Shown here piece after piece: positions 25,942 to 33,453 of a stretch of 40,868 nucleotides of DNA. Origin of the DNA: a virus. The notes beneath the pieces were generated by a model, which ran no database searches, had not been told where the DNA came from, and saw nothing but the letters and a program-made list of their open reading frames with translations. Each line of letters begins with the position of its first letter. The first letter of the stretch is position 1. The stretch is taken from positions 1 to 40,868 of the IMG/VR virus record IMGVR_UViG_3300022540_001027. One strand, written 5' to 3'. The translations under genes and the position numbers were made by a program.

Positions 25942-26238
25942 ATGATGTATACAACAGGAAAATTATATGAAGTTAGTAAAAGCGGCCGACCGGTAATAGG
26001 AAATGATGTGCCGATCAGAATTATTTCAGCACTTGCACCAAGTATTGCAATTTACGGAAGTGAACAGGTTCCGGATGCAGTATCTGATATGCAAAATATT
26101 CATAGTGAATCAACACCGATTATTGTGTCTGATTATTATAGATTTGCATCTATACCGCGCTATATTGCTTTTATCGGAACAGCTGATGATATTGAAGTTT
26201 CAAATTGCAAACTTGATGAAATTAAAGATATTACTTAA
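25942..26238 (+). CDS. Small protein of the virion operon, unknown
   Basis: A 98-residue protein starting MMYTTGKLYEVSKSGRPVIG. It has a likely beta-rich content and no hydrophobic span. The 14-base gap before it and its position in the fibre region suggest a minor virion part. No family is recognised. Confidence 0.6.
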   Translation: MMYTTGKLYEVSKSGRPVIGNDVPIRIISALAPSIAIYGSEQVPDAVSDMQNIHSESTPIIVSDYYRFASIPRYIAFIGTADDIEVSNCKLDEIKDIT

Positions 26239-26256
26239 CTAAAAAATATATCAATT

Positions 26257-26448
26257 ATGAGTTTTTTAAAAGACAATAGTGGTAAATGGTCACATAAAAG
26301 GATCATTTCAATAATATTAATTATTGTATCTATAATTATGGGTTTTATGCAATATCCGATTGAGTATGTTTACTTTTTTGGAGGTTCAGGACTTGCAAAT
26401 GTAGCTATGACAGTATTTAACAGTGTAAAATCAATATCTAATGATTGA
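26257..26448 (+). CDS. Two-span membrane protein, holin candidate
   Basis: A 63-residue protein with a basic start (KDNSGKWSHKRI), a hydrophobic span at about 15-31, and a second weaker one at 35-53. This is the size and topology of class II holins. The endolysin is 2.8 kb downstream in the same operon and the next gene is also membrane-anchored, so a lysis role is plausible but not shown. Confidence 0.5.
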   Translation: MSFLKDNSGKWSHKRIISIILIIVSIIMGFMQYPIEYVYFFGGSGLANVAMTVFNSVKSISND

Positions 26449-26725
26449 GATTTTAACAACAGTAGGAATTTCATTATTGTTTTTATTATTAGGAATTATA
26501 GGTTTCTTCTTGCGTCAATTTTGGAAAGGGACAAAAGATATGAAAGTAAGTTTAACTGATTTACGTTTAGATGTAAAACTTTATAATGCAGAATTGAGCA
26601 GAAATCGGAAAGATCTTATAAGATTAGAGATAAAAACAGAAAAGAATGAAGATAATATAGCTGATAATAAACTTGAAATAACAAAATTACATGCAAATCA
26701 AGAAAATTGTCAGTTCAGAAAGTAG
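26441..26725 (+). CDS. Membrane-anchored coiled-coil protein
   Basis: A 94-residue protein with one N-terminal span (VGISLLFLLLGIIGFFLRQF) and then a charged coiled coil (EIKTEKNEDNIADNKLEI). It overlaps the holin candidate by 8 bases. The layout fits a spanin or holin partner; the family is unknown. Confidence 0.55.
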   Translation: MIEILTTVGISLLFLLLGIIGFFLRQFWKGTKDMKVSLTDLRLDVKLYNAELSRNRKDLIRLEIKTEKNEDNIADNKLEITKLHANQENCQFRK

Positions 26726-26773
26726 AATGTTATTAAATTACCGAAAAAGAACTTGTAAAATAAATATTAGATT

Positions 26774-27172
26774 ATGGCAATAATATCATGTGAGAGTGTT
26801 GATAATAAACCGGCAAGGCTTGATTTATTAGTTGTATTAGGTGATAAATACCTTGGTGATCAATTTCAAATTAATTTGAGCGGTGCCCCGTTAAACTTAA
26901 CAGGTGCAAAAATAAGGGGACAATATAGAGAAAAAAGCAAAACCGGAACTCTTGTAAAAGAAGTCTCAACAACAACTGACGGCGGTATTACAATTACAGA
27001 TGCTATCGGCGGTACTTTTATTTCAGATCCTTTTACTGTTGATCCTTCTGAATTTTCTGCACAAAATTATTGGCGGGATTTTGAAATTACAGATATTGTT
27101 GAAGGTCCGTTAACACCGATTGAAGGAATTTTTGAAGTTTATCAGGATGTAACACAACCACCAACATCATAA
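26774..27172 (+). CDS. Baseplate upper-protein-like domain
   Basis: A 132-residue beta protein (DQFQINLSGAPLNLTGAKI, then IEGIFEVYQDV) with the feel of BppU N-terminal and related small fibre-anchoring domains that describe an input/limit sandwich. It lies directly before a trimeric-type fibre, so a connector for that fibre is inferred. Confidence 0.45.
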   Translation: MAIISCESVDNKPARLDLLVVLGDKYLGDQFQINLSGAPLNLTGAKIRGQYREKSKTGTLVKEVSTTTDGGITITDAIGGTFISDPFTVDPSEFSAQNYWRDFEITDIVEGPLTPIEGIFEVYQDVTQPPTS

Positions 27173-27176
27173 CATT

Positions 27177-28244
27177 ATGAATGAATTTGAAGTAAATATA
27201 ACTAAGGTTGTTAATCAATACACTATTGACAGAATAACAGCAATTGGAATTCCGCCGGGAGGAACTAATGGGCAGGTTTTAATTAAAGATGGTGCAGGAA
27301 ATTATACAGCAAAGTGGGATAATATAGCAACAACTTTTATTGGTCTTACAGACACACCTTTGAATTATACCGGAAGCGGGTTAAAATCTGTAAGAGTTAA
27401 TGCAGGAGAAGCGGCATTAGAATTTTATACACCGGCAACCGCTGACAGCACAAAAATACAAGACACCGCAGGAACTACATATATAGATACTGAAAGCACA
27501 GCGGACGAAGTTGATATTGTAAGCCCAAACACAGGCACGGATTTATTAGCTAAAATAATAAACGGTAGTTCTGAGCAGGTTTTTCAAGTTAATGGGGACG
27601 GAAGTATTTTTAATAACGGCAATGCAATAGTTTTATATAATAACTCATCTGTATATGTAGGTACTTTACAGCCGCACTCAGTAGCAACAGGGGCGTTCAA
27701 TGTAGGTTTCGGAATTGATGCTTTAATGAATGTGACCTCTGGCAATGAATTAGTTGCTATAGGGAAGGCGGCGGCACGTGATACAACAGTTGCTACTAGA
27801 AATGTGTCAGTTGGTTCAAATGCCGGCTACAAACAAGTTGGGGGGCATAACAATTTATATATAGGAAGAAATGCGGGATTTAATAACCGGGAATCTGAGA
27901 ATGTCATAATTGGAAGTGAATCAGCATATAGTTTGAGAGGAAGTCGAAATGTGTTTTTAGGATACGGCTCAGGCTATCGTCAGGTATCTGTGTATGATAG
28001 ATTGATTGTGCATAATCAAATATTATCAGACGCAGCCACAGAATTAACCAACAGTTTAATTGTCGGAAAATTTAATGCAAGTCCAATAAACCAATTTATA
28101 AAACTAAACGGGATTACTAAAATAAAGGGTTTTACAACAACTGAAATAGGAACATTAACACCGGAAGAGGGTGATTTAACATTTAATAATATAACGAAGA
28201 AACATATCGGATATGATGGCACTTCTTGGAATAATTTATATTAA
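27177..28244 (+). CDS. Tail fibre with YadA-like head repeats
   Basis: A 355-residue fibre. The N-terminal part has the common GGTNGQVLIKDG motif. Residues about 175-275 are repeats of the collagen-binding head type (NVSVGSNAGYKQV, NLYIGRNAGFNNR, NVFLGYGSGYRQV) that form left-handed beta rolls in trimeric adhesins. The C-terminus (GDLTFNNITKKHIGYDG) is a typical fibre end. It is a second receptor-binding candidate beside the LRR protein. Confidence 0.78.
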   Translation: MNEFEVNITKVVNQYTIDRITAIGIPPGGTNGQVLIKDGAGNYTAKWDNIATTFIGLTDTPLNYTGSGLKSVRVNAGEAALEFYTPATADSTKIQDTAGTTYIDTESTADEVDIVSPNTGTDLLAKIINGSSEQVFQVNGDGSIFNNGNAIVLYNNSSVYVGTLQPHSVATGAFNVGFGIDALMNVTSGNELVAIGKAAARDTTVATRNVSVGSNAGYKQVGGHNNLYIGRNAGFNNRESENVIIGSESAYSLRGSRNVFLGYGSGYRQVSVYDRLIVHNQILSDAATELTNSLIVGKFNASPINQFIKLNGITKIKGFTTTEIGTLTPEEGDLTFNNITKKHIGYDGTSWNNLY

Positions 28245-28256
28245 ATAAAAAATGAT

Positions 28257-28832
28257 ATGATACTAATAAACGAAAACAAAATTAAAGTAGGAGCATTCGG
28301 ATTAAATACTGAAAAAGTATTAATTATTATTAATCATTTTCAAGTGATGCAACAAAAAAACGCATCAAAAGAATTAGAAAATGTAATTCGGTTTAATTTT
28401 ATGCCTGTAAATTATGAGGCAATAAAACAGGGTGTTCAAAAAACTAGTGAAATTGATATTTTACAAAGAATTGAAACGGTATTCTTACCTGACAATTACG
28501 AAGTAAATTATGTTTCAGTCTTAAAACTTTTAAAGACTAAAATAATAAGCGAGTTTAATTTAAAAAAAGATGATTTTAGCTTGATTTCACAAGCTAATTG
28601 GACACATCTTGAAATGAAAGCACGTGTTCAAATTCCTTCAAAGATAGTTCCTAAAAACGCTGGTCTTTTGGAGTTAATTAGTAAAGTTGAGGGGTTGATT
28701 GAATCAGGTCACGCCTTTGAATATTCAACAGATAATAGTTTTATCCTTTATTTCCGAATGTTATTACCGGAAGATAAAGCAATTTTAGAACAATCGGATA
28801 TTGTTAATAGTATTTTAATTGAAGAAATATGA
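28257..28832 (+). CDS. Unknown protein of the fibre/lysis region
   Basis: A 191-residue soluble mixed protein (VIRFNFMPVNYEAIKQGV, later VQIPSKIVPKNAGLLELI). It lies between fibre and membrane gene, with a 1-base style overlap (ATGA) with the next gene. No family or signature residues are recognised. Confidence 0.6.
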   Translation: MILINENKIKVGAFGLNTEKVLIIINHFQVMQQKNASKELENVIRFNFMPVNYEAIKQGVQKTSEIDILQRIETVFLPDNYEVNYVSVLKLLKTKIISEFNLKKDDFSLISQANWTHLEMKARVQIPSKIVPKNAGLLELISKVEGLIESGHAFEYSTDNSFILYFRMLLPEDKAILEQSDIVNSILIEEI

Positions 28833-29281
28833 AAATAATTGAATTTATAGCATCAGTTATTTTAGGAGTATTCTTATTCCCTTTCGGAATAGCCTTTGAA
28901 ATATTCCAAATACTTAGATTAAGGTTAAGGTTTGTAAAATGGTTTTGGATATTTACAAAAAGAATTGTTTTAGAATTATATGATATTTTTGAAGTGATAG
29001 CTGTTAAAATAGATATTTTAGGAAATATTATTTTAGGCAGATTATTTGAAAGTATATTTGTTCAGAAAGAGTTTTGGAAACAAACCTTATTCGGAAAAGA
29101 CGGTATAACAATATCAGCAAGTTTCGGGCATTCTTACGAATGGATTTATTTAAACGAGTACGGGGTTCGCTTTGTATATGCACTTGATAAAGTTTTCGGA
29201 AAAAAACATTGTGATTCTGCTTATTGGTGGCATTTAATAAAAACAGCATTTAAAAGTAATAACAAAACAGCGATATCATAA
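28829..29281 (+). CDS. Membrane protein before the endolysin
   Basis: A 150-residue protein with an N-terminal hydrophobic span at 5-27, another weaker amphipathic region, and a soluble C-terminus with Trp/Tyr/His (SYEWIYLNEYGVRF). It overlaps the amidase start as TAATG, implying coupled translation, so an export or lysis partner of the endolysin is likely. Family unknown. Confidence 0.6.
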   Translation: MKIIEFIASVILGVFLFPFGIAFEIFQILRLRLRFVKWFWIFTKRIVLELYDIFEVIAVKIDILGNIILGRLFESIFVQKEFWKQTLFGKDGITISASFGHSYEWIYLNEYGVRFVYALDKVFGKKHCDSAYWWHLIKTAFKSNNKTAIS

Positions 29282-29886
29282 TGGAGAAAGGAGCAACAGT
29301 ATTAGTAGATACCGGTCACCCAGATATAAATTTCGGAGAATATAAACCTTTAACTTCGGGTAAGAAGTGGACGTTTGAAGGCCATCCGACAATTTATGAA
29401 GGTGCATATAACAGAATGGTTGCACGTTTATTTATGTGGAAACTTGGTATGTCTGAAATTCCTTATTATAATGTAGGTCATCATCCATACGATGTTCCGT
29501 TAAATGAAAGGAAATACGAGATAAACAAAATACAAGAAAAGCACCATAATGTTTATTTATTATCTATACATGGAAATGCTTATATTGAAAATAAAGCGGA
29601 TGGTGTAAGGTTTTATACTTCAAAAGGTGAAACTGATTCTGATAAAATAGGTGTTAAATATGCTAAATCAATAAAGAAAGAAGCGTCAGAGTTTATTAAA
29701 GTAGATAATTTTGAAAGGGATAAAAACTTTTCAATACTTTTGTGTGGCCCTCCTGCATTATTAATTGAATTAGGATTTATGACATCATTTAAAGATTATA
29801 TAGCAATGACCAATTTAGAAAGGCTTGATGATATGACAGACGGCATGTTAAATGCTGCTAAGTTTATTTATGAAAATGGGATATAA
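29281..29886 (+). CDS. N-acetylmuramoyl-L-alanine amidase endolysin
   Basis: A 201-residue Amidase_3 enzyme that would cut the amide between MurNAc and L-alanine in peptidoglycan. Zinc ligands fit H13 (DTGHPD), E40 (IYEGAYNR) and H97 (SIHGNA), and the catalytic glutamate is E163 (LIELGFM). There is no signal peptide, so it depends on a holin. It is the last gene of the virion operon; a strong terminator follows. Confidence 0.9.
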   Translation: MEKGATVLVDTGHPDINFGEYKPLTSGKKWTFEGHPTIYEGAYNRMVARLFMWKLGMSEIPYYNVGHHPYDVPLNERKYEINKIQEKHHNVYLLSIHGNAYIENKADGVRFYTSKGETDSDKIGVKYAKSIKKEASEFIKVDNFERDKNFSILLCGPPALLIELGFMTSFKDYIAMTNLERLDDMTDGMLNAAKFIYENGI

Positions 29887-29920
29887 TCCATTAAAACTAA
29901 TTTTTTTGATGAGGCTATAA

Positions 29921-29948
29921 AAAAACCCTGTGATTTCACAGGGTTTTT
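29921..29948. terminator. Rho-independent terminator, likely bidirectional
   Basis: A perfect 12-bp stem (AAAAACCCTGTG / CACAGGGTTTTT) with loop ATTT. A-run and T-run flank it on both strands, so it can end both the plus-strand virion operon and the convergent minus-strand transcripts. Confidence 0.92.
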
Positions 29949-29973
29949 CTAATTATTAACTCTAAATTTATTA

Positions 29974-30396
29974 TTATGAAATAAATCTTTTAAGGCCCGG
30001 TTTATCAAATAGCCTCCCTTTTATATACTTATTAGTTTTACTTTCAGAATTGAATTTATTTATATAAGGATTCCAAGTAGTTGGATTTATTCCTGTATAA
30101 ATAACTACATTATAATATGAATATTCAGTTCCGTAAAGTTTTTTAAAATGACTTTCATTAATAATACCTTTTTCTTTAATGGCTTGAAAGGTAGTTTCTA
30201 AAGGAAGCATTTTTAAATGATCGGCAATAAAATAACTATTGCTTTCAACAATTAAAGCTTCTTCAGTTAATGTAAAATCATTTTCAACAGACAAGGTAAT
30301 AACATTATCTGTATCAATTTTGGTGAATGGTTCAGCACTCACCAAAAAGACACCTAAAACAAAGAGTGCCGATAAGATTAGAAATAATTTTTTCAT
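29974..30396 (-). CDS. Secreted protein with signal peptide
   Basis: A 140-residue protein beginning MKKLFLILSALFVLGVFLVSA, a Sec signal with cleavage probably after the SA at residues 20-21. The mature part is small and mixed (TDNVITLSVENDFTL, FKKLYGTEYSYYNVV). It is the last minus-strand gene before the terminator and has its own promoter-like box, typical of a moron expressed in lysogens. A surface or periplasmic exclusion role is possible. Confidence 0.65.
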   Translation of the reverse strand: MKKLFLILSALFVLGVFLVSAEPFTKIDTDNVITLSVENDFTLTEEALIVESNSYFIADHLKMLPLETTFQAIKEKGIINESHFKKLYGTEYSYYNVVIYTGINPTTWNPYINKFNSESKTNKYIKGRLFDKPGLKRFIS

Positions 30397-30422
30397 AAAT
30401 TAAAATTTTTAATTTGTTATTT

Positions 30423-30434
30423 GTAAATATTTAC
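30423..30434. promoter_or_regulatory. 12-bp palindrome GTAAATATTTAC
   Basis: A perfect palindrome just downstream of the TATATTTG box for the secreted-protein gene. It shares GTAAAT/TTTAC with the repeats at 7201-7250. This would suit a phage repressor controlling both. Confidence 0.45.
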
Positions 30435-30445
30435 ATTTATAAATT

Positions 30446-30453
30446 CAAATATA
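30446..30453 (-). promoter_or_regulatory. -7 box TATATTTG
   Basis: Minus-strand TATATTTG about 50 bases before the secreted-protein gene. No TTTG is seen at the expected -33 place. Confidence 0.4.
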
Positions 30454-30471
30454 CAGCTTTTTTTTAATTAA

Positions 30472-30783
30472 TTATCCATATTCCAAATAAATTTTATAAA
30501 GTTCCGGGGAAATATCTTTTAAAAATAAGCTGAAACTATTATATTTAAAAACATGTAGCTTATATTTCCTATAAAGTATAACATTAACAGCATTAATTTT
30601 TTTATTAAATTCGTTAATCAGTGCTGCAGTACTTTCACTAGATGTAATGTTTCTTGCTTCTAATATATTATTAAAATCTTCAACAAAAACATTAATCATA
30701 TTTTTTGTTGCTTCAATAGTTGTTTCATTGGTAAATTCTTTATTTTCTTCAATAAACTTTTTGGCAATTTCTTTTGATTTCAT
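30472..30783 (-). CDS. Small helical protein, unknown
   Basis: A 103-residue charged, helical protein (KEIAKKFIEENKEFT, FVEDFNNILEARNIT) with no signal or membrane span. No family is recognised. It is preceded by a gap of 27 bases after the next minus-strand gene and probably belongs to the same transcript. Confidence 0.6.
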   Translation of the reverse strand: MKSKEIAKKFIEENKEFTNETTIEATKNMINVFVEDFNNILEARNITSSESTAALINEFNKKINAVNVILYRKYKLHVFKYNSFSLFLKDISPELYKIYLEYG

Positions 30784-30810
30784 ATTTTTAGTTATTAGTT
30801 ATTAATTTTT

Positions 30811-31056
30811 TTATTTAGGAACTCCGTACCCGGCAAAAGCCAATTTATCATCAAATGTTGCATATATATGAAATATATATGATCTTCTGTTAAATGCAAA
30901 TTTACATGCTCTGTCAAATGAATCTTTTAATTCAATACTGAATAAGTCAGTCATACCCGATTTAATACGGTCGGTTATATTAACTCTTTTACCGTTATTT
31001 TCTATTTTATAATAAGAATTACTTATTATTTCTGTTGGTTGATTTTTTTTAGACAT
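30811..31056 (-). CDS. Small protein, unknown
   Basis: An 81-residue protein; the middle is basic (KNNGKRVNITDRIKSG-like) and the end aromatic (RRSYIFHIYATFDDK). No family is recognised. It is one of a run of short minus-strand genes. Confidence 0.6.
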   Translation of the reverse strand: MSKKNQPTEIISNSYYKIENNGKRVNITDRIKSGMTDLFSIELKDSFDRACKFAFNRRSYIFHIYATFDDKLAFAGYGVPK

Positions 31057-31112
31057 AAGTTTAAATTTTATTTATTAAGTTTTGTATTTATGCACTTGTT
31101 ATTCATAGCAAT

Positions 31113-31688
31113 TTATCTTTTAATGACAGTTACTTCTTCTGTTGTTGTTTTTCCTGTACAATTGTTTAATGTTTCGGTTCTTGTATAGTTTTTTCCGAAT
31201 GGCCAAAATCTTTTTTTACCTTTTTTATTTTCGCGGCTTTTATAAAGTACACTTTGGGAACTATAATTCATTATAGGATCTTTAAATAAAAAATGTTTAG
31301 AAGCTAAATTAAATTCAACACCGACCTGAAAACATTTATCCGGTGCATATAATGTTGAATAAATTGAATCTTTTTGTTCAGCTTTTATTACAGTATCTTT
31401 ATAGTGATTGTAATAATTATTATTAACGGTCCTAATAACATGCTTTGTTTTTATGTTGAGGCTGTCTAAAATGTGTTTTAAGAGCTTATTGTTTGAATTT
31501 GATATATACGAGCCTAATTGGTCACGTGTTAAAAACAGCTCTTTATTTTGCCTTGTTTCATCAATTAATTGATTAGTGTTTTCATGTGAAATTTCAAGTT
31601 TGGTTTTTAAATCAAAATAACCGAAAAGTAAACCGCCAACAATTAAGATAATTAAGGCTGCAAAAATTAGTTTATAAATTGTTTTCAT
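31113..31688 (-). CDS. Membrane-anchored protein, DUF6549-like
   Basis: A 191-residue protein with one N-terminal span (LIFAALIILIVGGLLFGYF), then a coiled coil (about 28-75), then a soluble region ending basic and aromatic (KKRFWPFGKNYTRTE). This resembles small anchored proteins labelled DUF6549 in Bacteroidota phages and has the topology of an inner-membrane spanin. The name is from memory; the topology is seen. Confidence 0.5.
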   Translation of the reverse strand: MKTIYKLIFAALIILIVGGLLFGYFDLKTKLEISHENTNQLIDETRQNKELFLTRDQLGSYISNSNNKLLKHILDSLNIKTKHVIRTVNNNYYNHYKDTVIKAEQKDSIYSTLYAPDKCFQVGVEFNLASKHFLFKDPIMNYSSQSVLYKSRENKKGKKRFWPFGKNYTRTETLNNCTGKTTTEEVTVIKR

Positions 31689-31713
31689 TTTTATAAATTT
31701 ATAGTGTGAATAA

Positions 31714-31932
31714 TTAAAGTATAATAGGTGCTTTTGTTCTGTCTGTATTGAATTTAATTATTTTATCTTCTACAAGAATATTTAATATTCTTGCAGTCTT
31801 ATTATATCCTACTGAATATCTTCTTTGTATAAAAGAAGGGGTGATTCCGGATCCTTTTTTAAAGTTTTGTTTGATTTCTTTTTTTAAATCATTTACTATA
31901 GTATCATCTGAATAATTAATTAACTTTTTCAT
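31714..31932 (-). CDS. Orphan FtsK gamma-domain protein
   Basis: A 72-residue protein consisting only of a winged helix like the gamma domain of FtsK/SpoIIIE. Residues 33-57 (SFIQRRYSVGYNKTARIL onward) align with the QRxFxIGYNRAARI signature that reads KOPS and touches XerD in E. coli. The motor and membrane parts of FtsK are absent. The start overlaps the 32-residue ORF upstream as ATGA. The Xer-like recombinase gene lies about 300 bases upstream on the same strand. An Xer-activating or targeting role is a reasonable inference; a plain transcription regulator is the alternative. Confidence 0.75.
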   Translation of the reverse strand: MKKLINYSDDTIVNDLKKEIKQNFKKGSGITPSFIQRRYSVGYNKTARILNILVEDKIIKFNTDRTKAPIIL

Positions 31933-32027
31933 TTTTGTATAATTAAAATTAATAATAAAATTAGTATGCAGATATAAGAAACTGCAACTATATAAATATT
32001 TAGACTATAATTTTTTAATTTTTTCAT
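31929..32027 (-). CDS. 32-residue membrane peptide
   Basis: Short ORF MKKLKNYSLNIYIVAVSY with a single hydrophobic span ending LLLILIIQK. Its stop overlaps the FtsK-gamma start (ATGA) and its start overlaps the 42-residue ORF stop (ATGA), so it lies in a coupled chain. Function unknown. Confidence 0.55.
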   Translation of the reverse strand: MKKLKNYSLNIYIVAVSYICILILLLILIIQK

Positions 32028-32152
32028 GATGAGGCTGAATTTAAATTTTTTGATTCTTTAATACATTCTTTACCTTCTTTATATATCCAAGGGCTGTTGT
32101 AATATTTCCGCCCTATTTTGTATTGATAATATTTGATTAAAACATTTTCCAT
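32024..32152 (-). CDS. 42-residue small protein, aromatic
   Basis: Short ORF with MENVLIKYYQYKIGRKYYNS then PWIYKEGKECIKESKNL. The composition looks protein-like, and it overlaps the next ORF as ATGA. Unknown function. A second frame (32079-32195) overlaps it; this one is preferred for the coupling. Confidence 0.6.
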   Translation of the reverse strand: MENVLIKYYQYKIGRKYYNSPWIYKEGKECIKESKNLNSASS

Positions 32153-32195
32153 ATTTTTCTAATGCTATTTTATTTAAAATTTCATTTTTATCCAT
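32079..32195 (-). CDS. Alternative 38-residue ORF
   Basis: MDKNEILNKIALEKYGKCF onward, overlapping the 42-residue ORF in another frame. It also reads like protein, so both may be made, or it may be only the leader of the chain. Weakly supported. Confidence 0.3.
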   Translation of the reverse strand: MDKNEILNKIALEKYGKCFNQILSIQNRAEILQQPLDI

Positions 32196-32206
32196 AATTT
32201 TTCTGA

Positions 32207-33016
32207 TTATAAAGGCATATTAACCTTGTTTAAAGTTTGTTTTGAAACATGTGTGTAAATTTCAGTTGTTTTACTACTACTGTGTCCGGCAATTGTTTGA
32301 ATTATTCTTAAATCTGTTCCGTTTTCTAACAAATGTGTAAAAGAAGAGTGACGCAATATATGCATATAAGCATCCTTCTCAATATATTTTTTTACAATTT
32401 TATTGCAAGATGAAGCTGTATATTGATTTTTAAATTGTCCGTTAAAAAGATATTCTTTTGGTAAATATTCTTTATAATATGTTCGTAATATCTCAACTAA
32501 TGATTGTGATAATGGGACTATTCTATCTTTTCTTCCTTTTGCTTGATATATAGTAATCAACATCCTTTTAGAATCAATATCTTTGATCTTCAAATTAATA
32601 ACTTCTGAAACTCTTAATCCACAACTATAAGTTAGAGCTAATATAGCTTTATGTTTGGTATTTTTTATTGAAAGTATTTTTTGCTTCAATGTTTCACTGT
32701 CAATAATTCTAGGAAGTTTTTTCTCCTTTCTTGGTCTTGTAATATTAAGGTCTAATTTTGCACCAATTATATTAATATAGAAAAACTTTATAGCATTAAT
32801 AATTTGATCTTGTTGGGATACTGATGAATAACTAAAATTTTCTAAATATATCTTAGCATCTTTAATGCTGATATGGTAAGGATCTGTATTATAATTTGCT
32901 AAAAATTTAGCAATATAAGAACAATACGTTTTTATTGTTTGTTCTGAATAGTTCCGAACTCTCAAAATGTTTTCCGTTTTTTTGAGAGTTGATTTTGATT
33001 TAATATTCATAATCAA
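32207..33016 (-). CDS. Tyrosine recombinase, XerC/D- or integron-like
   Basis: A 269-residue enzyme with a SAM-like N-terminal arm (SEQTIKTYCSYIAKFL) and a catalytic domain. The active-site set is complete: R135 (GLRVSEV), K160 (QAKGRKDR), H219 and R222 (HILRHSS), H245 (AGHSSSKT), Y254 (EIYTHVS). The length is that of simple Xer recombinases; there is no obvious insertion of the IntI kind between K160 and H219. It may integrate the phage and/or shuffle the cassettes immediately upstream. The methionine at residue 3 is an alternative start. Confidence 0.93.
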   Translation of the reverse strand: MIMNIKSKSTLKKTENILRVRNYSEQTIKTYCSYIAKFLANYNTDPYHISIKDAKIYLENFSYSSVSQQDQIINAIKFFYINIIGAKLDLNITRPRKEKKLPRIIDSETLKQKILSIKNTKHKAILALTYSCGLRVSEVINLKIKDIDSKRMLITIYQAKGRKDRIVPLSQSLVEILRTYYKEYLPKEYLFNGQFKNQYTASSCNKIVKKYIEKDAYMHILRHSSFTHLLENGTDLRIIQTIAGHSSSKTTEIYTHVSKQTLNKVNMPL

Positions 33017-33045
33017 TAGTTTATAATGATTTTAATATACATGTT

Positions 33046-33321
33046 ATTCAGGTTAATAACCGTTCGTTCGTGCCTCACTCCCTTTTTGTTTCTACATTTA
33101 AAAATCTATTGAAGCCTTTCTGAGAGTAAAATTTTAGTATAAATTCTTCTCCTGTATTTTCATCAATAAACATTTGTTCTATATGTGTTTCTAAATCGCA
33201 CACCTTAAATGCTGTTACTAAAATCTTACAGGCGGCAATACCTGCTTCTTTTAAAATTTCTTCTCTATCATTATCCATAGTTTGATTTTTAAATTCCCAA
33301 AACAAAATTATTAACCTGAAT
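33046..33321. repeat. 14-bp inverted repeats around the first cassette gene
   Basis: ATTCAGGTTAATAA at 33046-33059 is the exact inverse of TTATTAACCTGAAT at 33308-33321. Inside, CCGTTCGTTC (33060-33069) is the inverse of GAACGAACGG (33353-33362, just outside the right arm). The pair brackets the gene at 33075-33278, as R-type boxes bracket an integron cassette. Confidence 0.65.
33075..33278 (-). CDS. Cassette gene 0, unknown 67-residue protein
   Basis: Starts at ATG 33276-33278 (MDNDREEILKEAGIAACK); a longer TTG start at 33305 would reach close to the inverted repeat and is rejected. It is acidic and helical with FKVCDLETHIEQMFID and a late FYSQKGFNRFL segment. It is flanked by 14-bp inverted repeats. 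The sequence GTTCGTGCCTC overlaps its stop and recurs at 34538-34548. No family is recognised. Confidence 0.6.
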   Translation of the reverse strand: MDNDREEILKEAGIAACKILVTAFKVCDLETHIEQMFIDENTGEEFILKFYSQKGFNRFLNVETKRE

Positions 33322-33453
33322 GCTCGGTGAAACTCGAATCAAATTCCCGTGGGAACGAACGGAGACGTAACCCGAACAACAAATAAACAAAATTTGTACC
33401 TCTCTCTTTTTCGTACCTCAAAAGCGGAACAAACATTGCTTATTCACCGAGCA
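33321..33453. repeat. Attachment-like hairpin region, variant type
   Basis: TGCTCGGTGAA (33321-33331) is the exact inverse of TTCACCGAGCA (33443-33453), enclosing 111 bases with further short palindromes (TTCCC/GGGAA). The length and folded shape resemble the 132-base repeats beside it, but the sequence is different, as expected for an attC-like site of another cassette. No gene is seen between 33279 and 33595. Confidence 0.55.

Noticed and set aside
33279-33305. TTG start giving a longer cassette gene 0
   Set aside because: The ATG at 33276-33278 is a better start and keeps the inverted repeat outside the gene as in the other cassettes.
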